NCBI GenBank assembly: GCA_025617745.1
Contig: CM046870.1
Coordinates: 6,697,618-6,761,617 of the forward strand
Source of the DNA: Heliocidaris erythrogramma
Taxonomy: Eukaryota > Echinodermata > Echinoidea > Camarodonta > Echinometridae
Direction: 5' to 3'
Length of the DNA: 64,000 bases
Positions 26,451-38,017 of the stretch are shown here, piece by piece. Position numbers and translations under genes: made by a program. Numbering within the stretch: the first letter of the stretch is position 1; the number at the start of each line of letters is the position of its first letter. The notes under the pieces were generated by a model. The model saw only the letters and a program-made list of their open reading frames with translations. It searched no databases and was not told the DNA's origin.

Positions 26451-27830
26451 TTAGGCTGGTTTTGTTTCAAATTCCACAAAAAGAAAAATAGGTGAAATAT
26501 TCAATCATTTGAATATACGTTCAAAATATAGGAAAGGCATGTTTTTAATATGTTATCAATAAGCTACTAATTTATTGCGCACTCTGCTGTGACGCCTTGT
26601 AAAATTAAAGTTATGTGCAGCAAATGATGTCACAACCGTAATATATAATGAAACTATTGAACGTCACGTGATCACATTTCAACCAATATGATACGCGTTT
26701 ATAATACCCCCTTTTGTATACTTTTAAATGAAATTTATCATAATTCATAGGCAGCTGTACGTGTTTAATCACAATTTCGCAATACATGCACATTTTAGTA
26801 GTTTTTTTTATATAAATGCGTGTGAAAATGTCCGATCTTCGATGAAAATAAAATTGCTTTTCAGGTAAAAGTGATGTCGATGGGTGATTAGCATCAATTA
26901 TTCCTGTTTTCTGGGAATTGTACACACAAGTTGTACGTAGACCAAGGGAAGATGACTCCACCAGGCATGGAGTACTGTCAAACACTTGTCAACGGCTACA
27001 CTAGAGTGAGCAATGTGGCGCGTAATTGGACAACATGTTGCGTTTTCTGTCGCCGTCGTCTGTGAATCAAATTGACACATACGCCTCCCTAGTTTGTCCT
27101 TGTTTGGGGTACAAATGAACGCTGATTATCTCTGGCGATAGGTTTAGATTGGATTGCTTCACCACCCGAATGATCGAGTGCGCAGGGTTTATTTACGATC
27201 TTCTACAGGTTTCTATTTGATAACAACCCAACCGAAGCAAGTCTAAACTCACAATCTGTGCAAGGAGATGTGATCCGTTAATCCGTAGTCCGTACTAAAT
27301 GTTATCTCCAAGTTATGCAATAAGAAAACAACCCAAAAGCCTTTAGAATAACTAGCAAACATTACCCGTGGCACCGGGGGAGGGGGGGGTGGTCTTCTCC
27401 TATGTATGACCCAAGTACCCATTCACACTGAAAGGTAATTAGTTTATTGATGAAACATATTTGAAAAATTGATTCATATAGCAGACTTCTCTTTAAATAT
27501 AGATAGGAGGTTTAGTTTAATTAGCATTAGGGGTTAAACTGGGGGAAGAACCTGAATATCATTGCGGAGTGAAATAAAAATATAACTATAGAATGGGAAA
27601 AAAGTGTATTGTAACACGGTGTATTTAGTGAGCAGTCAAGAGGCAATTATTCTAATATAAAAATGTTATCATTACATGTATTAAGTCGAAAATAAATGAG
27701 TAATTTACCCTACAATGTACAACAGTTCTCCAATTAACGGTTGCTCAATCATAATAGTGGAATGTTGAAAGAAACGAGAGAGAGAGTGATACAGTGGGAA
27801 ACAGTGGTGGGGAAATGAGTGAGAGAGAGA
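26451..27830. repeat. Tandem segmental duplication, copy 1 (~1.4 kb)
   Basis: Begins TTAGGCTGGTTTTGTTTC and is repeated nearly in full from 27971 with substitutions and small indels. Contains CGTCACGTGATCACA, a GGGGGAGGGGGGG run and a GA-rich end. No gene recognised in either copy, and the termini do not look like LTRs. Confidence 0.9.
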
Positions 27831-27910
27831 GAGGCATAGTGGAAAATGAGAGAGAAAGGGAGAGAAAGAGAGAGAGAGAGAGAAACAGTGGAAATATGAG
27901 AGAGTGAGAA
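27763..27910. repeat. (GA)n-rich junction between duplication copies
   Basis: GAGAGAGAGA blocks mixed with AACAGTGG phrases. This microsatellite is the likely site of the exchange that made the tandem copy. Confidence 0.7.
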
Positions 27911-27970
27911 ACAGCCAGTTCTAGATTCAGGCGAGATGTGCATTATAGCGCCGGCAATTTCTGAATACTT

Positions 27971-29386
27971 TTAGGCTGGTTTTGTTTCAAATTCCACAAA
28001 AAGGAAAATAGGTGAAATATCCAATCATTTCATTATACGTTCAAAATATGAGAAAGGCACGTTTTATTAATTTGTTATCAATAAGCTACTAATTTATTGC
28101 GCACTCTGCTGTGACGCCTTGTAAAATAAAAGTTACGTGCAGCAAATGATGTCACAACCGTAATATATAATGAAACTATTGAACGTCACGTGATCACATT
28201 CCAACCAATATGATACGCGTTTACAAATACCCCATTTGTATACTTTTAAATGAAATTTATCACAGGCAGCTGTACGTGTTTAATCGCAATTTCGCATTAC
28301 ATGCAGATTTTAGTGGCGTTTTTTTTTTTATAAATTCGTGTGAAAATGTCCGATCTTCGATGAAAATAAAATTGCTTTTCAGGTTAAGTTGATGTCGATC
28401 GACTCGATGGGTAATTGGCATCAATTATTCCTGTTTTCTGGGAATTGTACATACAAGCTGTACGTAGATCAAGGGAAGATGACTCCACCAGGCATGGAGT
28501 ACTGTCAAACACTTGTCAACGGCTACACTATAGGGTGAGCAACGGGACAACATGTTGCGTTTTCTGTCGCCGTCGTCTGTGAATCAAATTGACACATACG
28601 CCTCCCTAGTTTGTCCTTGTTTGGGGTATAAATGAACGCTGATTATCTCTGGCGATAGGTTTAGATTGGATTGTTTCACCACATGAATGATCTAGTGCGC
28701 AGGGTTTATTAACGATCTTTTACAGGTTTCTATTTGATAACAACCCAACCGAAGCAAGTCTAATAAACTCATAATCTGTGCAAGGAGTTGTGATCCGTTA
28801 ATCCGTAGTCCGTACTAAATGTTATCTCCAAGTTATGCAATAAGAAAACATCCCAAAAGGCTTTAGAATAACTAGCAAACATTACCCGTGGCACCAGGGG
28901 GGGGGGGGGGTGGTCTTCTCCTATGTACAGCCCAAGTACCCATTCACACTGAAAGGCAATTAGTTTACTGATGAAACATATTTGAACAATTGATTCATAG
29001 CACGCTTCTCTTTCAATATAAGTTTAGTTTAATTAGCATTAGGGGGTTAAACTGGGGGAAGAACTTGAATATCATTGCGGAGTGAAATCAAAATCTAACT
29101 ATAGAATGGGAAAAATGTATTGCAGCACGGTGTATTTAGTAAGCACTCAAGAGGCAATTATTGTAATATAAAAATGTTACCATTACATGTATTAAGTCGA
29201 AAATAAATGAGTAATTTACCCTACAATGTACAACAGATTGCATTTGTTTGTAGTTCTCCAATTAAAGGTTGCTCAATCATATATAGTGGAATGTTGAAAG
29301 AAGCGAGAAGTATATAGTGGAATGTTGAAAGAAGCGAGAGAGAGAGTGATACAGTGGTAACCAGTGGTGGGGAAATGAGTGAGAGC
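27971..29386. repeat. Tandem segmental duplication, copy 2 (~1.4 kb)
   Basis: Offset 1520 bp from copy 1 at the left end. Differences include a lost block near 28540, an inserted GTAGTTCTCC context shift and a local duplication of TATAGTGGAATGTTGAAAGA at ~29281-29335. Confidence 0.9.
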
Positions 29387-29979
29387 TGGAATGTAAGTGA
29401 ATCGCCTCTTTTTTCAGGACTCATTTCGCAATTTAAAACTTCTTAAATGTCATATCGACGCTGATATTTTTTAATGTATCATAACAGCAGCATTTGGAAT
29501 AAACTGGTATACAAATAAATGGTCCATTTCAGACCATAATATACGTTCTTGTTTTGTTCCATGAAGCTCACTTGAGTGCGGTTAAACATAACTCCTTGGT
29601 TATACCATTCCAATGCCAAAGCCTGCGCTTTTGTTGCTATTGGGTTCTGTACAAATAAATGGCTATAAACAATAAATCAGTCATCGTTGAGCAATCCTCA
29701 GTTAGTAATGATATTAAAATATTGGAGATTGATTGGCAACTAATAAACTGACCTCGGTTGCTCGTTTCTATATGGTAAACATATTCAAACATAGGGTTGG
29801 TATTATGCTAGTTCGACTGAGGATATTTCATCGTCGACTTTGTCCTTCTTTTTAGGCCTATAATATGAATATAATTATGATTTCATTCAATTTAGTCAAA
29901 GAGGTACTAGGCCTCCTTGGTTGGTTTAATTCCTCTGCGCAGTTCAGTACAAACTTGCTAAACACAGATTTACAATTTC

Positions 29980-30200
29980 CATTCTTATTATTATCATTAT
30001 CATTATTACTATTATTATTCACCATCATTACTATTGTTATCATCATCATCATTATTATTAGCATTATTTCATTATCATTATTATTATTACTATTATTATT
30101 ATTATTATTATTATTAGCATTATTATTATCATTATTATTATTATTATTATTATCATTATTATTATAATAATTATTACTATTATTATTATCGTCATCATCA
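29980..30200. repeat. (ATT)n/(ATC)n microsatellite
   Basis: About 220 bp of interrupted TTA/ATC repeats. The Leu/Ile-rich frame here is an artefact of it. Confidence 0.92.
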
Positions 30201-30204
30201 GGAG

Positions 30205-33200
30205 ACGCTTGACCACCTTATTTTGTCAAAATGTGTCAGCAAAAACAAAATGAAAGAAGTTTCGAGATTCGAGTTTCGAGATATGGAATACTTATTTTAA
30301 TATTATTTTAATAAATTTTCTGAATTTTCAGTTACATTTTGGTAAAATAAAATATTGTACTTAGGTAGATACCGTAGATGTGCCTAAGCTGAGGATCTAT
30401 TCTTCATTAACACCATACGAAGAGGTCAAATGTCACAATGGAACGAGTTGTCATGGCAACAAAGGTGAGGAGGTCATATGCGTCATAAGAAACAAAACTG
30501 AAAATTGAAATAAAACATAATATGCACATATATGACGAAAAGCTTAAAAAGGTTAAAAATGACATGCCGAGCTGTTAGCATAATACCTTATTTATTTGGG
30601 TTTTTTTAAATCTTTGTTTTGATTATAGGGTTATATATAATCATTTTACAACCAAAAATATATGTTGATTGGTGAGAATGATACCTGAAAGAGTGTCATT
30701 TAGAAACGAATTTGTGTGCCTATAATATTTAATAAAATATATATTTTGATGTTTGGAAATGGGAACTGATTACGTAGCTGAAGAAGGCGAAAAGAAAAAA
30801 TAAAACCGAACAAAAGCAAACAAAAAACAAAACAGCATTATGCGATTGACAAATTGAAGTGGATAAATAAACATCAAATCAACTTCATCTCTAAAACTTG
30901 CACCATTATGGTCATGATGCTCATTGTAGACCAATATGATATGTTGTTGGAATAAATGAATAAATAAATAAATTAAATAATATATGACACTTTGAAACGA
31001 TCTCGATTAATTAAAATCTACCATTTAAAATAAATCTTTGAATGCACGGTCTAAGTGAACAGATGCATATCGTGCATATGTACTATAAATTATTTCAATT
31101 AATTTTGTTTTCTTCTGAATATGTATTAATCAGGTTGAAGGAACTTAAATATATAATGATCAACGAATGGGATAAATTATGAGGATTAGAATTGGGAGAA
31201 CAAAAGGGGCTCGAAAATTCAAAACTTACTGCTCGCAAAATAAAAGTTTATTTGTGTTTTATTGTCTATTGTCTGAAGTACCGAGAGAGCAGGAGGCAAG
31301 CAGAAAATTCGATTAGAAAGCGAAATGCCACGATGCAGACACAAAAGAGAGGTAATTATCGAGTGTGGAATTGTGGGATATGTCCCTCATATCCTCGGGA
31401 AAGTGACAAAAATCCAAAACAAAGAGAAATATCAGGGTCCGTATGACAAGATGAGGAAGGAAAGCGTGTCACAAGAAACGAATAGAAAACATCTGAAAGT
31501 GGGCTTTCTTCGTCATACGGACTACTAGACAGGGAGGATGGCAGATAAACAACAACATATGTGAATGGTGATCGTTCCCAATTAAAGATCTCGCATTCAA
31601 AAGTTATTTTCATAACTGAATATGATAGTATTTTGGAGTAGTATGCGTGAATCATCCCTGGGAGCAGCCTAAACATTGGCTCTTCGAAGCTCGGAACAGT
31701 CTCAAGCCGATAGACATTATGGTGATTATATATTATTTCTTCTAAACAGTACTTGTACAGATCCTGGTATTCAAAATAATACAAATATCTGCTACCAATT
31801 AAGCGTTATATCATGGTATGGCGACTGTAATAAGCTAAGAGGTAAAACTGTGATTTTTGTATGATTAATATAGTATTAAAAACAATCATGTTTAGTTTGA
31901 ATAAATTTTTGTACATAAAAATTAATCCGGACTTTTTTCTGTTCGTTGTAATGACAAAAATATCGCATTGAAAACGATCAAATTTAATAAAATATTCAAT
32001 TGCTGAAGTCGTAGAATTACATAAAAGAGAAAACGATAGTAAAGTAAAACCCCATTCCACAACAAAAGAGGGCAATGTTTGAAGAGGATTATGCGGGACA
32101 CACTATATTTGACGTCTTTTGAGTTTGTGATGATCGTTGGGAAACAGGTGTGTGCGGACAGAGATACGAATTGTTCTAAAAATATCACAATTCATATTTC
32201 AATGACGAATGTCAGATTAAAGAAGGATCATCAGACATTGATGATGCATTATTAGGCCTAGCCATTAGTACTTTTGTTTTGATAGCATCCATTTTTTTGC
32301 GATTGTATTATAACGAAGTGTTAATACTAAATTGTATTTGAATCAACAAGAGGATAATTACGGCTTGATAGGCTGAACAATAGAGGATTGTCCAAATTAT
32401 TGAAATCCCATTTACATGATAAACAATAACAGAATTGTAACATAGTTGTATGCAATACCATACTAAATGTTTATGTATTAATCCCGAAAAAAATAAAAAT
32501 CATTGCTTTGCATATATGCTTCTTTTATCAAGGTTCAGGCAAATTTAATGCAACCCTCCCCTTTTTTCTTTCTTTGGTAGAGGCAGGGAGGTAATCTATT
32601 TATGTAATTCAACATAAATATTTCAGACAGCTTGGATAACGTTTGCATAAAGGCAAACGCGAAGGATAGAGAGTGATATTTGCAATGAAAGTTTGATTAC
32701 CAAGTAATCGAATAATTGTTACCTGCTAATTGCTGTTGTTATTATGGGCATTTGTCAGTCAAAATTATGTTTCACTGAAAAAAGTTTTGAAATAGAAATC
32801 TGATGACGTACACATTTAATTGACAATTCACATATAGAAATACACCATCCCGGTAGTAATCATATAGTGCCCAAAAAGTAAGGTTTAAGTCACAGTTAAT
32901 CCCCATGCATGTTTCAGTAATAGCTGACAATGATGACATTTATTTTTTAAACTAAATTTAATTTACAAAAAAATATCGGTCAAAAATGTAATGGAGGAAA
33001 TTGTTAGAACATTAGCGCAGTCATAAACTTCTCCATGTCGCGTTCCAAACACAACAACAAAACACCAGTAAAATTAAGCTTTGGCATTTACTAATTATAC
33101 CGAAATCACTTGGCCAAAAAGGTGCAGGTAAACGTAACCATGGTAACCCTACCAACTTCTAAGCGGAACGGTAATTGTCTGTATTTTAAGAAAGTCTTTA
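30205..33200. other. AT-rich intergenic, no gene seen
   Basis: The 142-codon frame at 31356-31784 (minus) has no recognisable domain and no exon signals I trust. AATAAATAAATAAATT lies at ~30957. Could include the twist 3' non-coding exon, but no signal locates it. Confidence 0.4.
33134..33147. promoter_or_regulatory. Perfect X-box-like palindrome
   Basis: GTAACCATGGTAAC is a full palindrome matching the RFX X-box. The identical 14-mer occurs at 53318-53331. Function not established. Confidence 0.3.
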
Positions 33201-33204
33201 ATTA

Positions 33205-33292
33205 AGATTAAGGGATTCAAACGCTCCGAGCCTTATGGGAAGGGCGTACTAAATGCTTATTGTATTGTATTGTATTGTATTGTATTCACAAC
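33205..33292 (+). mobile_element. LINE/SINE 3' tail with (ATTGT)n
   Basis: GGGAAGGGCGTACTAAATGC is a diverged form of the common GGGCGCTATATAAATGC tail, followed by about six TATTG units. Only the terminus is recognisable. Confidence 0.45.
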
Positions 33293-33299
33293 ACATTCA

Positions 33300-34316
33300 T
33301 TTCCCCTCATGTATCAAATGAATATAAAATCAATGTTTATATTTAAATACAGGCCTATAGGAATGAGGTGAGGTTCCCTAAAAACACGATGCTTGTGATG
33401 GGGTCGCCATCACCAGGTAGTAAAACATAATTATGGTTCGTTTATTGTTAAAAATAAAATACATGTATATCTTTCAAAGTAAACTTTAAAAAGGCATTCA
33501 GAAGAGTATTATAATCAACAGGGGCATCATAATAGTCAAATTAGAAGTTTGGGTATGGGTGACACAATGATTTAGTTTAGACATAAAAAACTCGATATGC
33601 CTTTTCTGAATTCGGAAGCAGAAAAAAACTTTAAAAATTACTGTCTTGTCTAATATCACATGTATTTGTGTTTTTTTGTTTCTAAAAACAAAAATATGGA
33701 AAATTATATTCAATATCCGATTATGGGCATGATGGGTGCCGACATAATCATGCGTGAAAATTTTATCTTGCTGAAATAGTAAGCTTTACGGGTTGTAGGG
33801 GTAAAATATGACAGCATTTCAAGAACAATATTTTGCTATCGATGGAGGAAATATAGTCCCCCCCCCCCCCCTCCTCGAAAAGAAGAAGTGTTGGCCATGT
33901 TGTAAAGATGCACAAATGCTACGCAAATCACGGTCGAGCAATAACAATAACCGACACATAACATGCCAAGAATGGAAAAGTACGGTGCATGGACCCTGTA
34001 ATATTCCAGAACGCTTAACGAAGTCACCTTAAAAAAAAACTTGGACACAAGAATGACAGTAATGCAGCCATGGTTCAACATAAGCTCGATCGGGGAGGGG
34101 GGACATGTCTCAACTCTAGGAGGAGGGGGATGACATTAACAAACAAAAAATGATTGAATTTTGAAAGTTAGACAATTTATGGATGCAATATATCTGGGGT
34201 TAGGGTTGTCATGGTCGTGTGGTGCATTTTATATGGACGCACACGACACAGTACATATTTAGGGTTGAGAATGTGAGTTGAACAATAGTTGTAAACAAAT
34301 ATCAGAGAGTAAATGG
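33300..34316. other. Immediate downstream flank of the twist exon
   Basis: AT-rich, with a poly-C run at ~33858-33872. Would contain the start of the 3'UTR intron, and possibly the last non-coding exon. AATAAA on the minus strand occurs near 33440, but such hexamers are common here. Confidence 0.35.
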
Positions 34317-34334
34317 AACTGTTCTCACCTGTAC
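34317..34334 (-). other. twist: Splice donor in the twist 3'UTR
   Basis: Fourteen nucleotides after the TAA the minus strand reads ACAG|GTGAGAAC, with the exon end at 34329 and the intron start at 34328. Vertebrate Twist1 carries an intron in its 3'UTR shortly after the stop (established knowledge), so a spliced non-coding last exon at lower coordinates is likely. A stop this close to the junction would not be expected to trigger nonsense-mediated decay. I could not place the acceptor or poly(A) site. Confidence 0.6.
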
Positions 34335-34343
34335 AAGTATGTT

Positions 34344-35212
34344 TTATCGATGTGACGCCATGCTATTCCACGCGCCTTCCATCCTCCATACCGAGAAAGC
34401 ATAGCTAAGTCTTTCATGAGCCATGTATGTACAGCTGCCCACCATCTTCTGGTCTTCCTCATCGCTCTTTAGCACTTGAAAAAGAAAGTCAATATAGCGA
34501 GATGCTAGCTTTAGAGTCTGTATCTTACTCAGTTTATCTGATGGTAGTGTGGGGATGATTTTACGAAGGTTCGCGAAGGCATCGTTCAGTGATTGAGTAC
34601 GTTGTCGTTCTCGGACGTTCGCGAGGACGCGTTGATTCTGGAGATCCTCGAACGATTGCGGGCCCTTTCGCCGGATTTTGTGCGAGAGGCTTCCGCTGCC
34701 CGTCGACGAGCCGTCATCACTGCTGTCACCCAGCTGACACTCGTCCTCACCTTCTGATTGTCGATATCGTCGCTTGCGTCCGTAACGATGCTGCTTCATT
34801 GGGTCATCCTCGAGCTCGAAATGGTCCCTGAGGTCGAGCTGTGGTTCACGCTTCACATCGACGTCATCACATCGTCCATTCAGGTATTTCATGCTCCCTA
34901 CTCCTCCTCCTCCATTTGTTATCACGTTGTCGTGGTTCATCTTCGGCGCGTGCACCATTTCCCCGCCGATGTATTCTCGCGGGTCGTACTCGTAGCCGCC
35001 GCAGTAAACACCGCTGAAATTCGTCGTGGATGGGTAAGATGCAGCAGCAGCTGCAGCAGCCTTCCAGCGGCTCTCGTCGTAAGCATACACCCCGTTGGTG
35101 ACACCAGAACTGCCTCCGTACCGAACGATGTGTTCCGTGGTAGCAGAAAGACCAGTCGATGTCTGATGCCGAGTAAATGGATGACCTGCCGATGTCCCCG
35201 TCAGAGGATTCA
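34344..35212 (-). CDS. twist: Twist bHLH transcription factor, main coding exon (exon 2)
   Basis: Encodes residues 30-318 of a Twist-family DNA-binding factor, a nuclear protein that dimerises with E-proteins on CANNTG sites. In sea urchins twist acts in primary mesenchyme/skeletogenic specification (family knowledge). Seen in the translation, numbered on the joined protein: poly-Ala at ~81-87; a SUMO-like VKRE at ~149-152; basic clusters RKRR (~175-178) and KIRRK (~208-212); an acidic/Ser-Gly stretch at ~183-204; the bHLH at ~223-277 (34470-34634) with [20 protein letters not shown] and the loop [20 protein letters not shown]; and the C-terminal Twist/WR box [16 protein letters not shown] at ~296-311. 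The frame is open back to 35213 but has no ATG there. It starts at a TTATTACTTTCAG acceptor, so exon 2 begins at 35212 with TG, the last two bases of a split Val codon. Stop is TAA at 34344-34346. Family identity is essentially certain; the acceptor is inferred. Confidence 0.96.
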
Positions 35213-35451
35213 CTGAAAGTAATAAAAAGAGTTACGAAAATCAGCAGGTCGCCTCTTAGCTGGCTGATTTGTCGCGCGTGTGCAGTTATCGGCTCCGTGT
35301 GTCGTTTATGGCCGGCGTGTGATTCGGGGTGCTGTGGTGCTGTGAAGAGCCTAGCGGCATGCATGACTCTGGGAGGCGGGGCTTAGGCAACTACGACTGT
35401 CAGTGTGGTTTCTACCAATCCCTTAGGCTTTTTGATCCCCCTTGTCTCCTA

Positions 35452-35465
35452 CCCCCCCCCCCCAA

Positions 35466-35512
<47 letters not shown>

Positions 35513-35735
35513 CTCTACCTTCCTCCCTCTCACTGCCCCTCTCTCCCTCTTTTGATCCGTCTCTCTCTCTTTCTCTGCTCTCCCCCTCTCTCCCCTCCCT
35601 TTCTCTCCTTCTCTCAGTCTTTCTTTCTCTCCTTCCTCTCTCACTATTACTATCTAATGTCTCTCTCCCATCCTCGCCCCTCGCCCCACCCTCTTGTCTC
35701 CCTTCGTGCCCCTCTCTCATGCTCTGTTATGCACA
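35452..35735. repeat. Polypyrimidine (plus) / polypurine (minus) tract in intron 1
   Basis: CCCCCCCCCCC, then about 20 CT units, then ~230 bp of CT/CCTT-rich sequence. It sits 240-520 nt upstream of the exon 2 acceptor on the minus strand, where it reads as GA-rich. Mirror-repeat composition is compatible with triplex (H-DNA) formation. Confidence 0.85.
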
Positions 35736-36171
35736 ATTTTCTTTCCAGTTGATATTTATTAGAAAATTATTTATCTCTGAAACTGAATAAACAAAATCAA
35801 TTTCAAAAATGGTATACGGCGGATGTACTATTGATTAAAATTAGAGCATATTCAATTTGTGTGCGTGTGTTATCATGGAATATATACTGATGTAATGTAT
35901 TAAAGCTTATTCTTGTACCAGTTCACCGACCAAGGCGTACCTCCCTGCCCCGACGTATCAATTTCATCATTCAAGCATGGACTCTGACTTTGAGCAGATT
36001 TGGTCATTCTTTCGGAATTTCGAAATCAATACTTTTCAGTTTATCAATCTGTAGAGATTTGTTTTCATACGCCTTATTTCTAAAAAAAAAAGCAATAATA
36101 AGAGGGTAAGATACAAAACTATTTTTCATCATAATTTCATTCTCTAAAATGTTATTTCCATCTGGCAATAA

Positions 36172-36300
36172 AACGCGCAGAACTTTGCGCACGGTTTGAA
36201 GAGTTATTGCAAGTTTATAGCGAACAAACTTCATCAAACTTGCAATAACTCTGTCAAACAGTACGCGCAGAACGTCGTGCACTGCAGTTAGGAGAGTTCT
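36172..36300. repeat. Foldback with GAGTTATTGCAAGTTT arms
   Basis: Exact 16-bp inverted arms at 36201-36216 and 36237-36252 are flanked by ACGCGCAGAAC direct repeats and a further inverted pair AACAAACTTC / GAAGTTTGT. Non-coding. Confidence 0.7.
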
Positions 36301-36459
36301 AAGCAAGTTTGTTGAAGTTTGTGGTTCACAATGGCAAGATGGAGAGACGAGTACAATACTCGTGAACTTGACTTGGGTCTCCTAGTGAAGAAACGACCAC
36401 AGAGAGGCAGTCCCATCGGACCAGCTTTCCGCTATCATTATTGGTGACTCACATCAGAT

Positions 36460-37405
36460 AAAGCGTCTTGAAACAAAGCTGCCCTCCCAAACACACACAC
36501 ACGCACACACACACATTTATTGCACCTCGACTATTCTATTTATTTCCCCCTAAAATATTTCTTTCTTTCTGAGTATACTGTTGGTTAGTCATGCAGACTC
36601 ACTGTAGCTCATCGAAAGCAAATTTTCCGCACTTAGTAGAGCTTATGAATACAGATAAAACGTCTTCAAACAGAGCTCCCATTCAAAATACACACATTTA
36701 TTGCACCTCGTCTATTCTATTTATTTCCCCCTAAAGTATTTCTTTCTTTCTGAGTACTATACACTGTTGATTAGTCATGTAGACTCACTATAGCTCATCG
36801 AAACAATTCCCTACACATAAGAGAGCTAATACAGATAAAACGTCTTGAAACAAAGCTCCCCAAAACAAACAAACAAACAACAACCAAAAAACCTACATTT
36901 TATTTCACCTCGTCTATTCTATTTATTTCCCTGTGAAATATTTCTTTCTTTCTATTGAACACGATAAAAACCACTTTCGAAAAATAAAGACAATTTCAAA
37001 AGCCCTGTCTATCACCTTTAGAAATGTGCGAACATTACAGTGGTGTATTACATAATCCGAACCTGATTTCTATGGGCAGTACAATAGGCCTTTGAAATTG
37101 CCCTTGCGTTTATTTTTCGAAAGTAGTTTTTATCGTGTTGACTTAGTTATTCATATAATTATACTCGACACAGCTTATCGAAACCGCTAGAACATATAAA
37201 CCGTCTTGAAACAATGCCCCCTCCCAAACAAACACATTTAATGCACCTCGACTATTCTGTATATTTCCCTCCAAAATATTTCTTTCTTTTTGTATAGGGT
37301 CCTATGATTCCTATCCTAATCTATAGTATTCACAGTTTGATTAGTCATAAAGACTTGCTTATACCTCATCGAAAGAAATTCTTTGCACATAAGAAAGCTA
37401 TAATG
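36460..37405. repeat. ~180-bp tandem array, four copies
   Basis: Units start near 36464, 36657, 36837 and 37197 with AACGTCTTGAAACAAAGCTC. They continue GCACCTCGTCTATTCTATTT, ATTTCTTTCTTTCTGAGTA, GATTAGTCATG and AGCTCATCGAAA. The third unit is lengthened by a 180-bp MITE. (CA)n and CAAA expansions differ between units. Confidence 0.85.
36959..37138. mobile_element. 180-bp MITE inserted in the tandem array
   Basis: Ends ACACGATAAAAACCACTTTC and the inverted GAAAGTAGTTTTTATCGTGT. The flanks TGA (36956-36958) and TGA (37139-37141) fit a 3-bp target duplication; a 4-bp TTGA is possible if the end is one base shorter. The neighbouring array units give the empty-site sequence TGTTGATTAGTCAT. No coding. 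Confidence 0.85.
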
Positions 37406-37447
37406 TGCATATTATTGTATGCGTGAGAAGGCCTTGTAATGTTTCCA

Positions 37448-37575
37448 GGGGCTTGTAACATAAAGAGATACAATCGATCTTACGATTGATATCAATCGTA
37501 AGTCTATGGCAAACCATGTACTGAAGAGTTACAATTGATCGTAAGATTGATTGATCTCTTTATGTTACAGGCCCC
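37448..37575. mobile_element. Foldback with GGGGCYTGTAACATAAAGAG arms
   Basis: The left arm is inverted at the right end with one or two changes, and ATCAATCGTAAG-type phrases inside are also self-complementary. A distant relative may lie at ~57475-57600. Confidence 0.75.
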
Positions 37576-37647
37576 AGAGCTGAATAAGAAGTTTTATGCG
37601 GGTAAAGATAAACATTAAAAGACTATAAGACTTCATAACATACCTGA

Positions 37648-37957
37648 GGGTGTTTCATAAAGCTGTTCGTAAAGTAAATCATGACTTTACGAATGACTTG
37701 AATATGAAGTGCCAGATAAGTTTTTCCTGATGTTTTAACAAAGTGTGACTGTATTTCCAATAACCTCAATTAAAAAATGGCAAAAAATATACTTTGCATT
37801 AAAAATGTTTGTTATAATAAGAAAGTTAATCTACATCTGCACAGTTCAACTTTAGTTGATGCAGTTAAAAATGATTGAGCATCCCATTTGGCTTGTCATA
37901 TTTAAGTCGTTCGTAAAGTCATGCATAACTTTACGAACGGCTTTATGAAACACCCCC
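37648..37957. mobile_element. Foldback/MITE with GGTGTTTCATAAAG ends
   Basis: GGTGTTTCATAAAGCTGTTC and CGTAAAG at the left are inverted at the right as CTTTACGAACGG and CTTTATGAAACACC. About 310 bp, AT-rich middle, no coding. Confidence 0.8.
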
Positions 37958-38017
37958 TGCTTGATGATATCTATGTTATAAATGATGATATGATACTGTT
38001 AACAAATTGAGTTCTGT

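Noticed and set aside
26451..29386. The direct repeats considered as LTRs of a retrotransposon
   Set aside because: Only ~140 bp lies between copies, with no primer-binding site, polypurine tract or gag/pol sequence, so tandem duplication fits better.
31356..31784. 142-codon minus-strand frame
   Set aside because: No recognised motif and no exon structure; consistent with chance in a 64-kb window.
34589..35216. Plus-strand frames opposite the twist exon
   Set aside because: Antisense shadows of a conserved coding exon; no domain.
34867..35364. 165-codon minus-strand frame overlapping the twist exon
   Set aside because: It is out of frame with the bHLH, crosses the inferred intron boundary, and has no recognisable domain. 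A shadow of twist's GC-rich coding sequence.
35329..35790. 153-codon Ser/Leu/Pro-rich frame
   Set aside because: Translation of the CT-rich tract.
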